Shown: in pieces, positions 44,831 through 54,280 of the stretch
Numbering within the stretch: position 1 is the first letter of the stretch
Layout of the letters: each line of letters begins with the position of its first letter
Source of the DNA: Acidithrix ferrooxidans
Lineage (GTDB): Bacteria > Actinomycetota > Acidimicrobiia > Acidimicrobiales > Acidimicrobiaceae
Length of the DNA: 64,000 nt
Assembly (NCBI RefSeq): GCF_000949295.1
Contig: NZ_JXYS01000007.1
Location: forward strand, 1 to 64,000
Direction of reading: 5' to 3'
Position numbers and translations under genes: made by a program
Notes under the pieces: model-generated
What the model saw: only the letters and a program-made list of their open reading frames with translations
The model's database searches: none
Told to the model about the DNA's origin: nothing

Positions 44831-46789
44831 TTAGTTTTTAGTCCAGTTTTCTTCAGTGACGTGATTAGCTGTCGGTGGATATGCAGTCTCGTTGGTAAGA
44901 TTTCTTAATCTCCAACGAGCATCGTCGATGAGCGGAAGTGTAAATAGAGCCTCAATGCCTATGAACCGTTTGAGTAGTGAATATAAAAAGACTGTTGGCA
45001 GCCATGGCAATCGCCGAATGTTGTCATAACGTATTACCAATACCATTAAGACCGAGAGGGTAATTCCCCCAGATATGCCAAATGCGATTAGCGCTCCCTC
45101 TCTGGTAGTGGCGGTGCCTCTGGAAAATATTGATGCGAGTATCCAAAGCGGCACAACTCCTCTCGCTAGTGAGAGGGCTCTCATCGAGAGCATCTTTGGA
45201 TAGAAAAACCAAGCCCTGGGGCCAACTAAGCCTGCGTAAAAGGGGCTATGGCGAGACCAGGTATGGAGGACCGCTCTTGTCCATCGCACCCTTTGTTCAC
45301 GGAATGATGCTATGTCGGAGGGGACGTCTTCTTTGATTTTGATGGAAGTGTCAACGACTGCCCTAAAGCCCAGTCGTGATATCTGCATTGTAAAGTCTGC
45401 ATCTTCGCCATTCATCCCGAAGGCGAAGCCAGACACTCTCAGCGCGGCACTCCTTCGAAACGCCACAAAGGTGCCTGGAATGCAATTTATTGAATTTACC
45501 CTGCTTTGTGCCAAGAGGTTAAAGCCAAAGGTCTTGATCTCTTCCAATCGACGCATGTGGTCGAACCAGGTGACTCCTTCGTCGCTACGTGGTGAGGGAA
45601 GCGTCCCAACCAAACCGATTTCTGGGTTGGCGAACCACCCAGGGAGCGGAAGAAATGCGTCAGAGTCAATAATAGTGTCGGCATCGATTCTTATTACGAT
45701 CTCTGTCGACGTTTCGGCAAGTGCAGAATTGAGCGCGAATGCTTTGCCGGCATGGCCTAAGCTGAGTACTCTTACTTTGACCCATCGGCATTGTGATGCG
45801 ACCGATAGCGCCTGATCTCTTGTATCGTCCATGGATCCATCATCGGCGATGATGATCGATACAGGGCCGCCATATGTGAGTGCCCCCGCATCGATTGCTT
45901 TAATCATTGATGCAATTGATGCACTCTCGTTATAGGCCGGAGTGATTATCTCAAGTGGAGGGGAGCTATTTCGGGGTAGGCCGGGCCGGACCTTAGGAGT
46001 AACGGCGATTATCAATAGCGACGACAAGGTGTAAAAGGCAGGATATGCCGTAATTCCAATTACTGTAAGGCTTGCAAGTGTCATCTTGAAGATTGATGCC
46101 AGTGAGAACAGTCCCATTCCGAGAATCAGCAATAGACCAGTCACAATGCTGAGAACCCGGATTGTATCGGAGCAGTTTTTGGCTCCTTCTCTTTTAACCG
46201 ATGTAACTCCCGGTAGGACGAATGTGGAATGCAGGAACCTCAGGTAGATCACTGTTGACAGAAAGAGAGTCAGCAGGGTGCCTTCAATTGAAAATGGACC
46301 CACCGCCAGGCCAGTGGTACTTGAGATGATCATCTCAATTGCGTCTAAGGAGATAGTGAGGATAAGGTAGATGATTGCGTTCGACGCTATGGCTAACCTT
46401 CGAACCAATCGAGCACGAATAAATAGGGCGATTAAAGGATAGTCCAGAGCAATTAAGACTCGGATTGCTATTGGAATCTCACCGGTAGAGACAATCCTAT
46501 GAGCACTTGGCGAATTGAAGGCGATCAAGACTACAGCCAAAGTGGCAAATTTATAGAGCCGGGCAACTTGGTGAAGGTCAATGAGCACGAAAGATGTGGC
46601 AAATATGATTGTAACCATCAGCATTGCGGGGCGTCTCCAATCACCCTTGGCCGATTTAGGGATTATTACTAGGTCCTTGCCATTGCCAAGATCGAATTTC
46701 GACGGTGAAAATAGTGGAAGAACACCAGCGCCAAGTGCTGCTAATGCGACGGTTACTACAGCTCCAAGTCCAAAGTAGTTGATTGTCAT
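44831..46789 (-). CDS. Membrane glycosyltransferase family 2, polysaccharide synthase-like
   Basis: 652 residues from the ATG at 46789, which has AGAGGAAA four bases upstream (the frame is open to 46840). Several N-terminal membrane helices precede a GT2 domain: I-T-P-A-Y-N-E-S, I-A-D-D-G-S-M-D-D-T, the metal-binding R-I-D-A-D-T, the acceptor motif G-E-D-A-D-F and the processive-synthase motif Q-R-V-R-W. C-terminal helices follow. This is the layout of PgaC, cellulose or hyaluronan synthase-like enzymes that polymerise and export a glycan. The sugar is not predictable. It is 168 bp downstream of the HlyD-like gene, and the two probably form an operon. Confidence 0.85.
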   Translation of the reverse strand: MTINYFGLGAVVTVALAALGAGVLPLFSPSKFDLGNGKDLVIIPKSAKGDWRRPAMLMVTIIFATSFVLIDLHQVARLYKFATLAVVLIAFNSPSAHRIVSTGEIPIAIRVLIALDYPLIALFIRARLVRRLAIASNAIIYLILTISLDAIEMIISSTTGLAVGPFSIEGTLLTLFLSTVIYLRFLHSTFVLPGVTSVKREGAKNCSDTIRVLSIVTGLLLILGMGLFSLASIFKMTLASLTVIGITAYPAFYTLSSLLIIAVTPKVRPGLPRNSSPPLEIITPAYNESASIASMIKAIDAGALTYGGPVSIIIADDGSMDDTRDQALSVASQCRWVKVRVLSLGHAGKAFALNSALAETSTEIVIRIDADTIIDSDAFLPLPGWFANPEIGLVGTLPSPRSDEGVTWFDHMRRLEEIKTFGFNLLAQSRVNSINCIPGTFVAFRRSAALRVSGFAFGMNGEDADFTMQISRLGFRAVVDTSIKIKEDVPSDIASFREQRVRWTRAVLHTWSRHSPFYAGLVGPRAWFFYPKMLSMRALSLARGVVPLWILASIFSRGTATTREGALIAFGISGGITLSVLMVLVIRYDNIRRLPWLPTVFLYSLLKRFIGIEALFTLPLIDDARWRLRNLTNETAYPPTANHVTEENWTKN

Positions 46790-46957
46790 CGTTTCCTCTT
46801 TGTCAAAATCTAAGTTACAGACAAGGTAGCACTTTGCCACTTTTGCAGCACTGCTTGTTGGTAGGCGCTAGATCGAAAAGGCTTCAATGTCTTTATCTAA
46901 ATCGCTATATAGAGCTAGTTGCAAGGTAAAACTCCGGTTCATAGCGGTTTTAGTTAG

Positions 46958-48679
46958 CTAATTTGGAGTTGCGCTTCCAACCATCCCTTGGATTATTCCC
47001 TTCGGCATTCCACCCACTTCTTTGGCGGTTATTTCGAAGAGGATCTGACCACCCTGAACTACTTCGATGGGCGAAGCATTTGAAATGACGCCGTAAAAGG
47101 TCTTTGTAGGGTTTCCCGAGAAGGTGATCGTTACCTTTTTACCGGAGTGAAATTTAGACAGACTATTTTGAGGAATTAGCAGCTGCACCTTCCAATTATT
47201 TCGATCGCTAAGTACTATGAACGGAAGCTGCGTTGCCGAAGGACTAGATCCTGAGCCGGAGGCCGCGGATTGAAATAGCGTGTTTGATGATCCAGTTGGA
47301 AGATTTGGTCCATTTGTATAGTTGACAGTTCCAGATGCTCCGGCCAATTGTCCCACCGCACCATTGACCTGCTCGACTATGCCTGAGATGGGGGCAGTTA
47401 TCGCGGTAAGTAGCTTTGCTCGTTGGTCGGATTGGAGTTGTGAGAGATCTTTTTGTAGCTGTGCGTTAGCTGCGCTGATCTGACTCGAACTTCCTATGTT
47501 TGAGGGAGTGCCTAGCTTTATCTTAGCTTTGCTAAGAGCCGCATTGGCTTGTGCAAGGTTTAACTTGTCTTGGTCGACCTGGGCAACTGACGATGCATTT
47601 ACACTGCTCAATGTGGATTGTGCTACGGAAAGATTTCGTTGGTCTTTGTTGGTCTGTTGATAAAGTGAGAGACATTCTTGGTAATAAGCGATTTGATTCT
47701 GTGGGATGGAGACTTGGGATGATCCGTATCCGGCGGGCTCCACTAAGCCGTTTGGACACGTGGTTTGGTATAGCTTTTGATCAGAACTTAGGAGAGAAAG
47801 CGAAACGTTGTATTGACTTTGGTCAGCAACAATAAGTGCGTTGTCTGTGTTGATTGTGTCTTGCAGGGTGGCTTGGTTTTGTGAGACCGCTGCCTGAGCG
47901 GCATTAACGTCTTGTATTAGGAGTTGATTGGCGCTGTTCTGCGAGGTCGGACTGCTTATTTGCGCGATCGTTGCTTTGTCGGCTGCAATTGCCGCGTTAT
48001 CTGAGGCTATTTTGGCGTTATAACTCGAAGAATCTTGTGTTGCAAGGGTTTGACCTTGCTTTACATACTGCCCTGGAGTCACATCTATAGTGGTGACGTT
48101 TGCCGTAGTTGGAAAGTTGAGGTCGACCTGCTTTGCCGGTGCAGCAATTGCGACGACGGGGTGCTTGGTTAGTGCTATTGCTTTGATTACCACCACCAAG
48201 AGGGCTATGCAAAGCAAGATTGCCAAAAGAGTAGCGATTATTGTTCTAGATCGATCCCTTGTGTTTCGCCTTAAATCCGGGGCGGTTAACCTGTCATTTA
48301 GCGGGGCCCAAACGTCCATGAGGGCAGGGGATACTGGAGAACCAGACCATCTTGTTGCGCTAAGAGGTCGATCCTGTACTTGCGCGATCGCAGAGGCATT
48401 AGTTACTCCTTCAATCGGCCCACTTTTCATGGGCATTAGACCTTCTTGTGAGAAACTATCAGTTGATGGTTGTGTTGACTCTCCAGATTGATTGTTTTTA
48501 CTATCGCCACTGTGATTGTTACGCAGGATGGCAGATTTTGATTCTAGGGTTGGCTTGTCTAGATGTTCCTCTATGAAGGACCAGAAGAAACTATCGTTTT
48601 CATTCGATCTGTTTAGACCAATATCACCAACGTCAGGTGTATTTTTAGATTCAACATCGTGGCAGCTGTTCTCGTCCAT
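46958..48679 (-). CDS. HlyD-like membrane fusion / polysaccharide export protein
   Basis: 573 residues. Residues 1-145 are a polar, Ser/Asn-rich cytoplasmic region with an N-N-H-S-G-D-S / N-N-Q-S-G-E-S imperfect repeat; one membrane helix lies at about 146-170. A lipoyl-like strand pair (V-T-T-I-D-V-T-P-G-Q-Y-V-K-Q-G-Q) follows, then a long coiled coil rich in Ala, Gln and Asp, a second lipoyl half and a beta-barrel ending I-I-Q-G-M-V-G. This is the adaptor fold of HlyD/Alg44-type exporters. With the GT2 gene after it, it likely guides a glycan outward. In an actinobacterium without an outer membrane it would span into the wall. Confidence 0.8.
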   Translation of the reverse strand: MDENSCHDVESKNTPDVGDIGLNRSNENDSFFWSFIEEHLDKPTLESKSAILRNNHSGDSKNNQSGESTQPSTDSFSQEGLMPMKSGPIEGVTNASAIAQVQDRPLSATRWSGSPVSPALMDVWAPLNDRLTAPDLRRNTRDRSRTIIATLLAILLCIALLVVVIKAIALTKHPVVAIAAPAKQVDLNFPTTANVTTIDVTPGQYVKQGQTLATQDSSSYNAKIASDNAAIAADKATIAQISSPTSQNSANQLLIQDVNAAQAAVSQNQATLQDTINTDNALIVADQSQYNVSLSLLSSDQKLYQTTCPNGLVEPAGYGSSQVSIPQNQIAYYQECLSLYQQTNKDQRNLSVAQSTLSSVNASSVAQVDQDKLNLAQANAALSKAKIKLGTPSNIGSSSQISAANAQLQKDLSQLQSDQRAKLLTAITAPISGIVEQVNGAVGQLAGASGTVNYTNGPNLPTGSSNTLFQSAASGSGSSPSATQLPFIVLSDRNNWKVQLLIPQNSLSKFHSGKKVTITFSGNPTKTFYGVISNASPIEVVQGGQILFEITAKEVGGMPKGIIQGMVGSATPN

Positions 48680-49162
48680 AAGAGCTCCTAAGTCGACAAA
48701 TTTTCGATCCGGTATCGTTAGGTTTTATTTTTTTCAATTCGTTTGACTTTGCGCGGATAATTGAATCTATTAGAAGGTAAGGATAGAAAATTCGATTGAT
48801 AAGTTTTAGGTAGTATTAAAATATAACATAATCTAAAGTAGCCAATGCATTATCTCAATTGGATTTTTTAATAAGTTGTCAGATCGTATTTTCGTTGTGT
48901 TGTTTGCGATACTATTTGGGAACAGTTCCAGTATGGCAGTCTATTACATTTTGTGTAATCTAATGGATTTCTAAACATTTCGTGAGTGGCCTTTGTGTCA
49001 CTTGAGCGATAAGCAGTTGGGGTATTTGTCGCTGGTCTTGTTGGTAAAAGTCGACCTGAGTGGCTATCGGGTGGCCATTGGCGAAATTGAATCTATCTAG
49101 ATCATCATTGGTGTTCTGTGGAACTCGCTGATTTTCTTTTTGGTCTTGCCCTTGCCGAGGAC

Positions 49163-49190
49163 ATCCATCCATCCATCCATCCATCCATCC
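49163..49190. repeat. (ATCC)7 tetranucleotide microsatellite
   Basis: Seven perfect copies of ATCC. Read on the minus strand (GGAT repeats) it falls in an open frame from a TTG at 49202 to 48960 that gives W-M-D-G repeats. Because the unit is four bases, a change in copy number shifts the frame, the mechanism known from phase-variable genes. Whether that frame is a gene is unproven. Confidence 0.9.
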
Positions 49191-49865
49191 TGTTTGAATC
49201 AAGGGTTTATGGGAAGAGAAAGAGCCGAAGGTATCGGGGATTTTTAAAGGTTTAACACCTTCGACTTTGAGATATTTTCGATCATAGGGTTGCTGTAAAA
49301 ACTTATGATCGAGATTTTGGGTGAGTTGACTCCAATGTGGTGTTAAAAAAATTCGATTCTATCAATTAGGTTTGAATAATTTTAGACATCTATGGCTGGT
49401 AGTTGGAGCAAGGATTACTTTGTTATTATATTATCATTAATTTTAGATCTGGGTTAGCATGCAATATAATTAGTCAAGTGGACTGTAAAATTATTATATT
49501 GATTTTGCGCTATCCTGAGGTCGATTTTGAAGATCATGAGTTTTGATATTGATGATAAGGCATTACTATTGCCCGCTTTGTTGGATTGGTATTCAATTTT
49601 GTGCAAGTAATGATGTCATGATAAGTGCGCTCATTCTTGACCAGTCGATTTTAATTTAAGTTTTGGATTCTTTTAAATATTTCTCTCTTGAATGCGCGAT
49701 ACCGAGCGAAGAGCCTTTGGCTGGGGTGCTTTTTTAGCAAGTGGGGATTGTGTAAAGTTGGCTTGTCGGGTCGGTTGTTAGGGGTGGAGCACGATCTGTG
49801 CGTCGAGGAACACTCGTTTATGGTTGTGGAATCTAATTCCTTGATCTTGCTTATTATTATTATTA

Positions 49866-49913
49866 GTTGGAATCACAACGCCATATTGGTACTTCTAGCG
49901 TTTTGATTCCAAC
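49866..49913. terminator. Isolated 16-bp hairpin in the gene-free region
   Basis: 49866-49881 pairs with 49898-49913 (15 of 16 positions) around a 16-base loop. It follows a (TTA) run at about 49849-49864. No annotated gene ends nearby, so it may end an unrecognised RNA or be a mobile-element remnant. Confidence 0.4.
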
Positions 49914-50278
49914 AGCCGAGATTGGCTACTTCACGGCAACGGGCCTCTTTTTTTTGAGAAACATTCAAGCCATTTGGCGCGCAAGTTTTGCTCACGATCA
50001 CAAGTTTCAAATAATTGGATGAGACTTTAGTGTCAATTACACTCGTTTCTTGAACGATATGGCGAATTTGAAGTCCGCTTTTGTGTTGTAGTTGCCCAAA
50101 GGAATAATTTGTTCCAATTGTGTTATTTGCTATTTGCTTTGCATCATATAGTGATAGTGATTAGTAGATTTGGCAGTGATTGTCGTATTTATTTTTAAAG
50201 ATCACACTGAGTAGCCTAAATTTTGGTGGCTATCTCTATATACTTCGGAGTATACGTTGAACAAATTACGTGCTGGTC

Positions 50279-50323
50279 TTTGACATCGTCAAGTTCCTTC
50301 AATTGGGTAGTTTAGATGTCAAA
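50279..50323. repeat. Inverted repeat with 9-bp arms
   Basis: TTTGACATC (50279-50287) and GATGTCAAA (50315-50323), perfect arms 27 bases apart. Function unknown. Confidence 0.35.
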
Positions 50324-51053
50324 TCGAACTATCAGTAATGGGAAGTTTCAACTATTTGTCTATTTGCTTATAGCTTGGAGGCCGTGTGAATAGGGTATCT
50401 TGTTCGCGAAACGGGCAGTTGGCCATTTCGCGACCACGTTCGTAGGGCCAATGGTGATAGCCATTTTGGAATAATTGGTCCAAAGAGTTACTCGTCAAAG
50501 ATTTGAGTTTGCTAGACATAGCGTTACCATTACGCAACTTGAGGATAACTTCGGTGCGGATGCTAATGTTGTTCCTAGCTTTGGACTGCATAGCTTGGTT
50601 TTGAGCTGCATAGCTTGCCAAGATGATAGAGAATTCTTTCGGCGAATGGGGCCACGAGATCACCTGATGGTGATTGACGGCCTGACAACGGCTACTGCTC
50701 TTATGGTGAAGGTCAGATAGCTTAGGATTCGCATTTTGAGCGAGCAACCGCCCGCTCTAATGGCTGTGAAGGGGCGTATTGCATCCTTTATGGGTGTCAA
50801 CCAAATCGGAGAGGTTTATCCAAAAACAGCAAAATGAATGCCGACCCTTGTCGAGGGGTAAGTTGTCCGTAGCTCTTTGAAAGCTTAGATTTGTATTTGA
50901 AGACCTTTCTCGGTCCTTTGAGGTCTCTTTGGCTTGTGTCAACAAAGGAGTGGTGACGGTCCGGGTATCTGCTCCCAAAAACCTGAGCATAATTGCTCAA
51001 AGCCGTTGGGCTTATCCGCACATGGTTGATAAGAGATTTGGGTCTCTTGCAAC

Positions 51054-52384
51054 TCATGCCCCTTGACGCATCGTTGCGCCGGATGAACGAGCTAGTAAGA
51101 TACGTCGAACTTCCCTATGAGGGGTATAGAGAGTTATCTCATGATCGAAGTATCTATGTCGCAGGTTCAAAGCAGCGTTGAAATCAGCCTGGAGAACATC
51201 CCCGTTTGCACAGTGAAACTTATCCCCCACACGCTTACCTTCCAGTAGATGTGTGTTGGAGTCCATTTGCGATGTATAGGCCGCATTCACGAGAACATTT
51301 CTCGCTTTAGCCTGTTGTGTTGTAGATTCAAGGGCTTCTGCTAGTGTGCCTTTGGCCCATGCTGAACATTTTCCTGTTGTACTTCTTCCGGGGCTTCTTC
51401 TTGGCGATAGGACGGCTTAGGTCTTCGGAGATAACGAGGCTGGCCTTGTCTACTACCGAATGGGCTGCCTTGAAAGCAATGTTCCTGATTCGTTCCTGTG
51501 CCTTATTCTTGCGAGCGTTGATCTTCTTTGTCCCAAGGTTGTTGGTCTTGATACGGTCAGCCTTAGATGTGTGTCCGGCTTCTCTGTGCTTTTTTTCTAG
51601 GGCGTGTAGCTTGTTGCGAGCCTTGCCAGTTTTACTAGCCTTGCCACTGTACTCGGTCATGATTTTGCCAAGCCCCATGCCGTGCGTGTCTCCATCTGAG
51701 TCCACGAACGCTTCGGTGTATCCTTTGTCAACGGCGATAACATCGGCCCCGACTGGGCGGCCTGGTGGTTTCTTGAATGCGTAATGGATCTCGATAACGT
51801 CGTCCTTGACTATGATCCTGAGGTTCTTGCAAGATAAGATCAACATTCTTGCCATTGGTAGTTGTGACTAGACGGATGGGTTGTCCGTATTTGGCTGCGA
51901 TGTTGATGACCACGACGACTTTGCCATCAACAATCTCGGTATGGTGTCTGTCTGAACGGACTACGAATTGGTTGTTGACCTTGGAATGTCCGTGCTTGAA
52001 ATGCTTTCGCATCTGGCGGTGTCGGAAGTTGTCTTTGGTCCACTCGCCCTGCAAGAGTGTGTAGAGGCGAGCGAGTTCTTCTTTGTCGTCTTTGGCTCGG
52101 GCATAGATAGCCCTACGTACCTGCTTGCGAGCGGCAGCTCGATAAAGGAAGACATCATTAACAATATCTTTCGTGCTCTCGTTAGGGATGGTGCCATCTA
52201 TTGGCAAGTTAAAATAGAGGGCGAGACTGCTGATTTCGTTACGAATATCGTTAGAGCTTTTGCCAACCGTCTTTCGTCCACCGTATCTTCGCCAGATGTC
52301 CGCTCTTATGTAGCCAACGGCCTTAGCTATCGGCAGTAGCTCTTTGGGTGTGTCGGCGTAGATGATGCGAGTGCTAGTTGTCAC
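51054..52384 (-). pseudogene. tnpB: IS607 tnpB (RNA-guided nuclease family), two frameshifts
   Basis: The product is spread over three frames: 52384 to about 51840 (N-terminal helical part starting at a GTG), about 51840 to 51360, and about 51355 to 51054. One extra base near 51841 (N-G-K-N-V continuing into I-L-S-C-K-N) and one near 51357 (within GGAAAATG) would restore a single frame. RuvC acidic residues remain: Asp in A-V-D-K-G-Y-T-E, Glu in L-V-I-S-E-D-L and Asp in L-Q-A-D-F-N-A-A. The C-terminal part lacks the usual four-Cys zinc ribbon and reads Y-T-S-Q-M-D-S-N-T, as in a known TnpB subgroup. It starts inside the end of tnpA. Confidence 0.82.
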
Positions 52385-52997
52385 TGAGTACCTGAATCTT
52401 GTGTTTGGGATACTCGGCCTGGAGCTGTTGCTTGTATTTCCTCACGCCATAAAGCCGACAGCTAAAAGTGTGGACGATAGCGAGCATATCTTCGACCATC
52501 TCCTGTTCTGGTGAACACGATGGTTGATTGACTACTACTATCTCGCATCCCGATTCTTCAGCTATGTGGGCGATAAGATCGAATCCAAACCTAACGAGTC
52601 TGTCTTTATGAGCGATTATTAATCGTTCAATCTCTCCGTGCTGTATACGATCCATAAGCGCTAGGAACTTCTTGCGTTTGAAGTTCATACCTCCGCCGAT
52701 TTCCTAAGTCCACTCATCTACAGCTATACCAGCGTTAAGACAGTAGATCTCCATAGCTTTAACCTGTGATACCAGGTCATCTTTTTGCCCTGAACCACTC
52801 ACTCGGCGCTAGACGACAGTGACTCGACTAACAGGAGCGCCGCCCAGCATAGCTCGTACATCAGACTCATCGAAGTAGCGATGCCCGCTAGGGAGCCTTT
52901 TGGGCGTGATCTTGCCCTCTTGCTCCCATCGCCGTACCGTACTTGGACTACGCCCAATCCGTCGTGCGAACTCACCAATGCTGTAAGTATTAGCCAT
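52374..52997 (-). pseudogene. tnpA: IS607 tnpA serine recombinase with two amber stops
   Basis: A MerR-like helix-turn-helix N-terminus (Y-S-I-G-E-F-A-R-R-I-G-R-S, then W-E-Q-E-G-K-I) leads to a resolvase domain in the same frame. Two TAG codons interrupt it: one replaces the Tyr before the catalytic R-V-S motif (V-V-stop-R-R-V-S-G), the other precedes E-I-G-G-G-M-N-F. The rest, to E-Q-E-M-V-E-D-M-L-A-I-V and R-L-Y-G, is intact. The ATG at 52997 gives the usual start. Insertion activity is presumably lost. Confidence 0.82.
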
Positions 52998-53155
52998 TAC
53001 AGTTAAGTATCGCAAGTGTTGGATAGAAAAATGTCAACTGTTGTTTGCTCCTAAGGCGCTAGAGATCTTCACAAGCAATACGTGATGCCCATAAAACCAT
53101 TGCGCAACCTATGGCTATGCATCTAGATAGATTTGTGTAAAGGTCAAGGTTGTAG

Positions 53156-53193
53156 CGGAGTCCTTCATGGAAACTTTTCAATGAAGGACTCCG
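53156..53193 (-). terminator. Perfect 13-bp hairpin after pspA
   Basis: CGGAGTCCTTCAT (53156-53168) pairs exactly with 53181-53193 around a 12-base loop, 13 bases past the pspA stop. No T-run follows on the minus strand. Confidence 0.6.
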
Positions 53194-53206
53194 TCGCGAA
53201 AGGGAG

Positions 53207-54280
53207 CTACATATCGAATAGCTTCTTTGCCTCGTCGATGGTCATGTCACCACTTGGGACTACTAGATCAGAGACAGCCATTGTCTCATCTGCCAGAAGT
53301 GCTCCAGAGCTGACGATAAGATTATTCAATTGTCGGGCGCAGTTTGCAAAACCCTTTTCGTCGCTATGGGAAATAGCGGTTTCCATGGCTGTATCGAGAG
53401 CATCGAGCTGCGGCTTAATCGTTATTGGAACCTGATAGACCGATTCCCCAGCGATCCTGATCGTCAATACCTCTCCCAACGGAGCCGTTGTGTGTGGGGT
53501 TGGTACTGCAATAGGTGGTGCAATCGGTGTTGGTGTGGGCATGGTTGGAAGCTGGGCGACCGGGGCTGGCGCTGCCGTTAACCCCAATTCGGCTTTCATC
53601 GCCTCAAGCTCTAGATCCACGCCAGTGCTTGAGGTGGCTGAACGCAGTTGACGCTCGATGTCATCGTTCCCACCGCCAATTGCCAGGGAATCAAGCACTC
53701 CAGAGTCCGCCAGTTCGCCAACGGCTGAAGAACGTGCCTGGTATTGAGTGATCTTTTCTTGAGCGCGATCAAGCATTAGATTTACATCCGTCATATGCTC
53801 GGAAAGACCGCTTAGGTTTTCAACGGCTTCACTTGAAGCTTTGGCTGCTGTGTACTGAGCCTTCATTGTTTCGCGCTGTGTTCTGAAGACCTCGATCTTG
53901 GCTTGAAGCTTGCGCCCCGTATCCTCTAGAGCTTGCTCTTGTGTACGTAGCTGGTCGATCTGAGGGTTGAGGGCATCCACTTGACTCTTGACTACCCTTG
54001 CCCTTTCAAGGGCAGTTTTGGCTAAATCTTCTTGCCCTTGTTGGAGTGCTTGGCGGGCTTGTCCTTGTAGTTTTTCAAACTGACTGTTGAGCTGTGCTCG
54101 TTGAGCCTCTAATCTCTTTTGTGATGTAAGGACATCGGCAATCGATCGCCTTACTTGCTGGAGATTCTCCATCATCTTGGTATAAGACAGGTCAAGTGCT
54201 TGGGTTGGGTCTTCAACCTTATCAAGAGCTGCATTGGCTTTTTGTTGAAAGACCTGCGAGAGCCGCTTAAAGACGCTCAT
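53207..54280 (-). CDS. pspA: PspA/IM30-family membrane stress protein fused to a PspAA domain
   Basis: 357 residues. Residues 1 to about 225 are the PspA/Vipp1 coiled coil (start M-S-V-F-K-R-L-S-Q-V-F, then long Gln/Ala-rich helices), which assembles on stressed membranes. A Pro-rich linker (about 235-265, A-P-A-P-V and P-T-P-T-P-I) joins it to a C-terminal segment of about 90 residues matching the PspAA domain: L-T-I-R-I-A-G-E-S-V-Y, L-D-A-L-D-T-A and D-L-V-V-P-S-G-D-M-T-I-D-E. In many Actinobacteria PspAA is a separate neighbouring protein, so this is a fusion. ATG at 54280 has GGAT upstream. No PspM, PspN or clgR-like partner is adjacent. Confidence 0.88.
   Translation of the reverse strand: MSVFKRLSQVFQQKANAALDKVEDPTQALDLSYTKMMENLQQVRRSIADVLTSQKRLEAQRAQLNSQFEKLQGQARQALQQGQEDLAKTALERARVVKSQVDALNPQIDQLRTQEQALEDTGRKLQAKIEVFRTQRETMKAQYTAAKASSEAVENLSGLSEHMTDVNLMLDRAQEKITQYQARSSAVGELADSGVLDSLAIGGGNDDIERQLRSATSSTGVDLELEAMKAELGLTAAPAPVAQLPTMPTPTPIAPPIAVPTPHTTAPLGEVLTIRIAGESVYQVPITIKPQLDALDTAMETAISHSDEKGFANCARQLNNLIVSSGALLADETMAVSDLVVPSGDMTIDEAKKLFDM

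Larger units (their letters stand above)
48680..51053. other. AT-rich 2.4-kb stretch without a supported gene
   Basis: Base composition is clearly lower in GC than the flanks and no ORF has both a ribosome site and a recognisable product. Candidates rejected include 49688-49906 and 50475-50720 (plus) and 48960-49202 and 50352-50747 (minus). It holds a tetranucleotide repeat (49163-49190), a 16-bp hairpin (49866-49913) and a 9-bp hairpin (50279-50323). The part next to 51054 may include the right-end RNA region of the IS607 element. Confidence 0.5.
51054..53015 (-). mobile_element. Decayed IS607-family element (tnpA-tnpB)
   Basis: A serine-recombinase tnpA followed by tnpB with an 11-bp overlap, the IS607 arrangement. 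Both genes are broken. IS607 elements lack terminal inverted repeats, so the exact ends cannot be seen; coordinates cover the coding remains only. Confidence 0.8.

Noticed and set aside
49141-49200. CRISPR-like array at the ATCC repeats
   Set aside because: The unit is four bases with no spacers; it is a microsatellite.
50352-50747. 131-codon minus-strand and 81-codon plus-strand ORFs near the IS607 copy
   Set aside because: They overlap each other, have no ribosome site and no recognisable domain.
52374-52997. Stop-codon reassignment explaining two in-frame TAG codons in tnpA
   Set aside because: TAG ends other genes in the window normally, and tnpB next to it is frameshifted, so simple decay is the better explanation.
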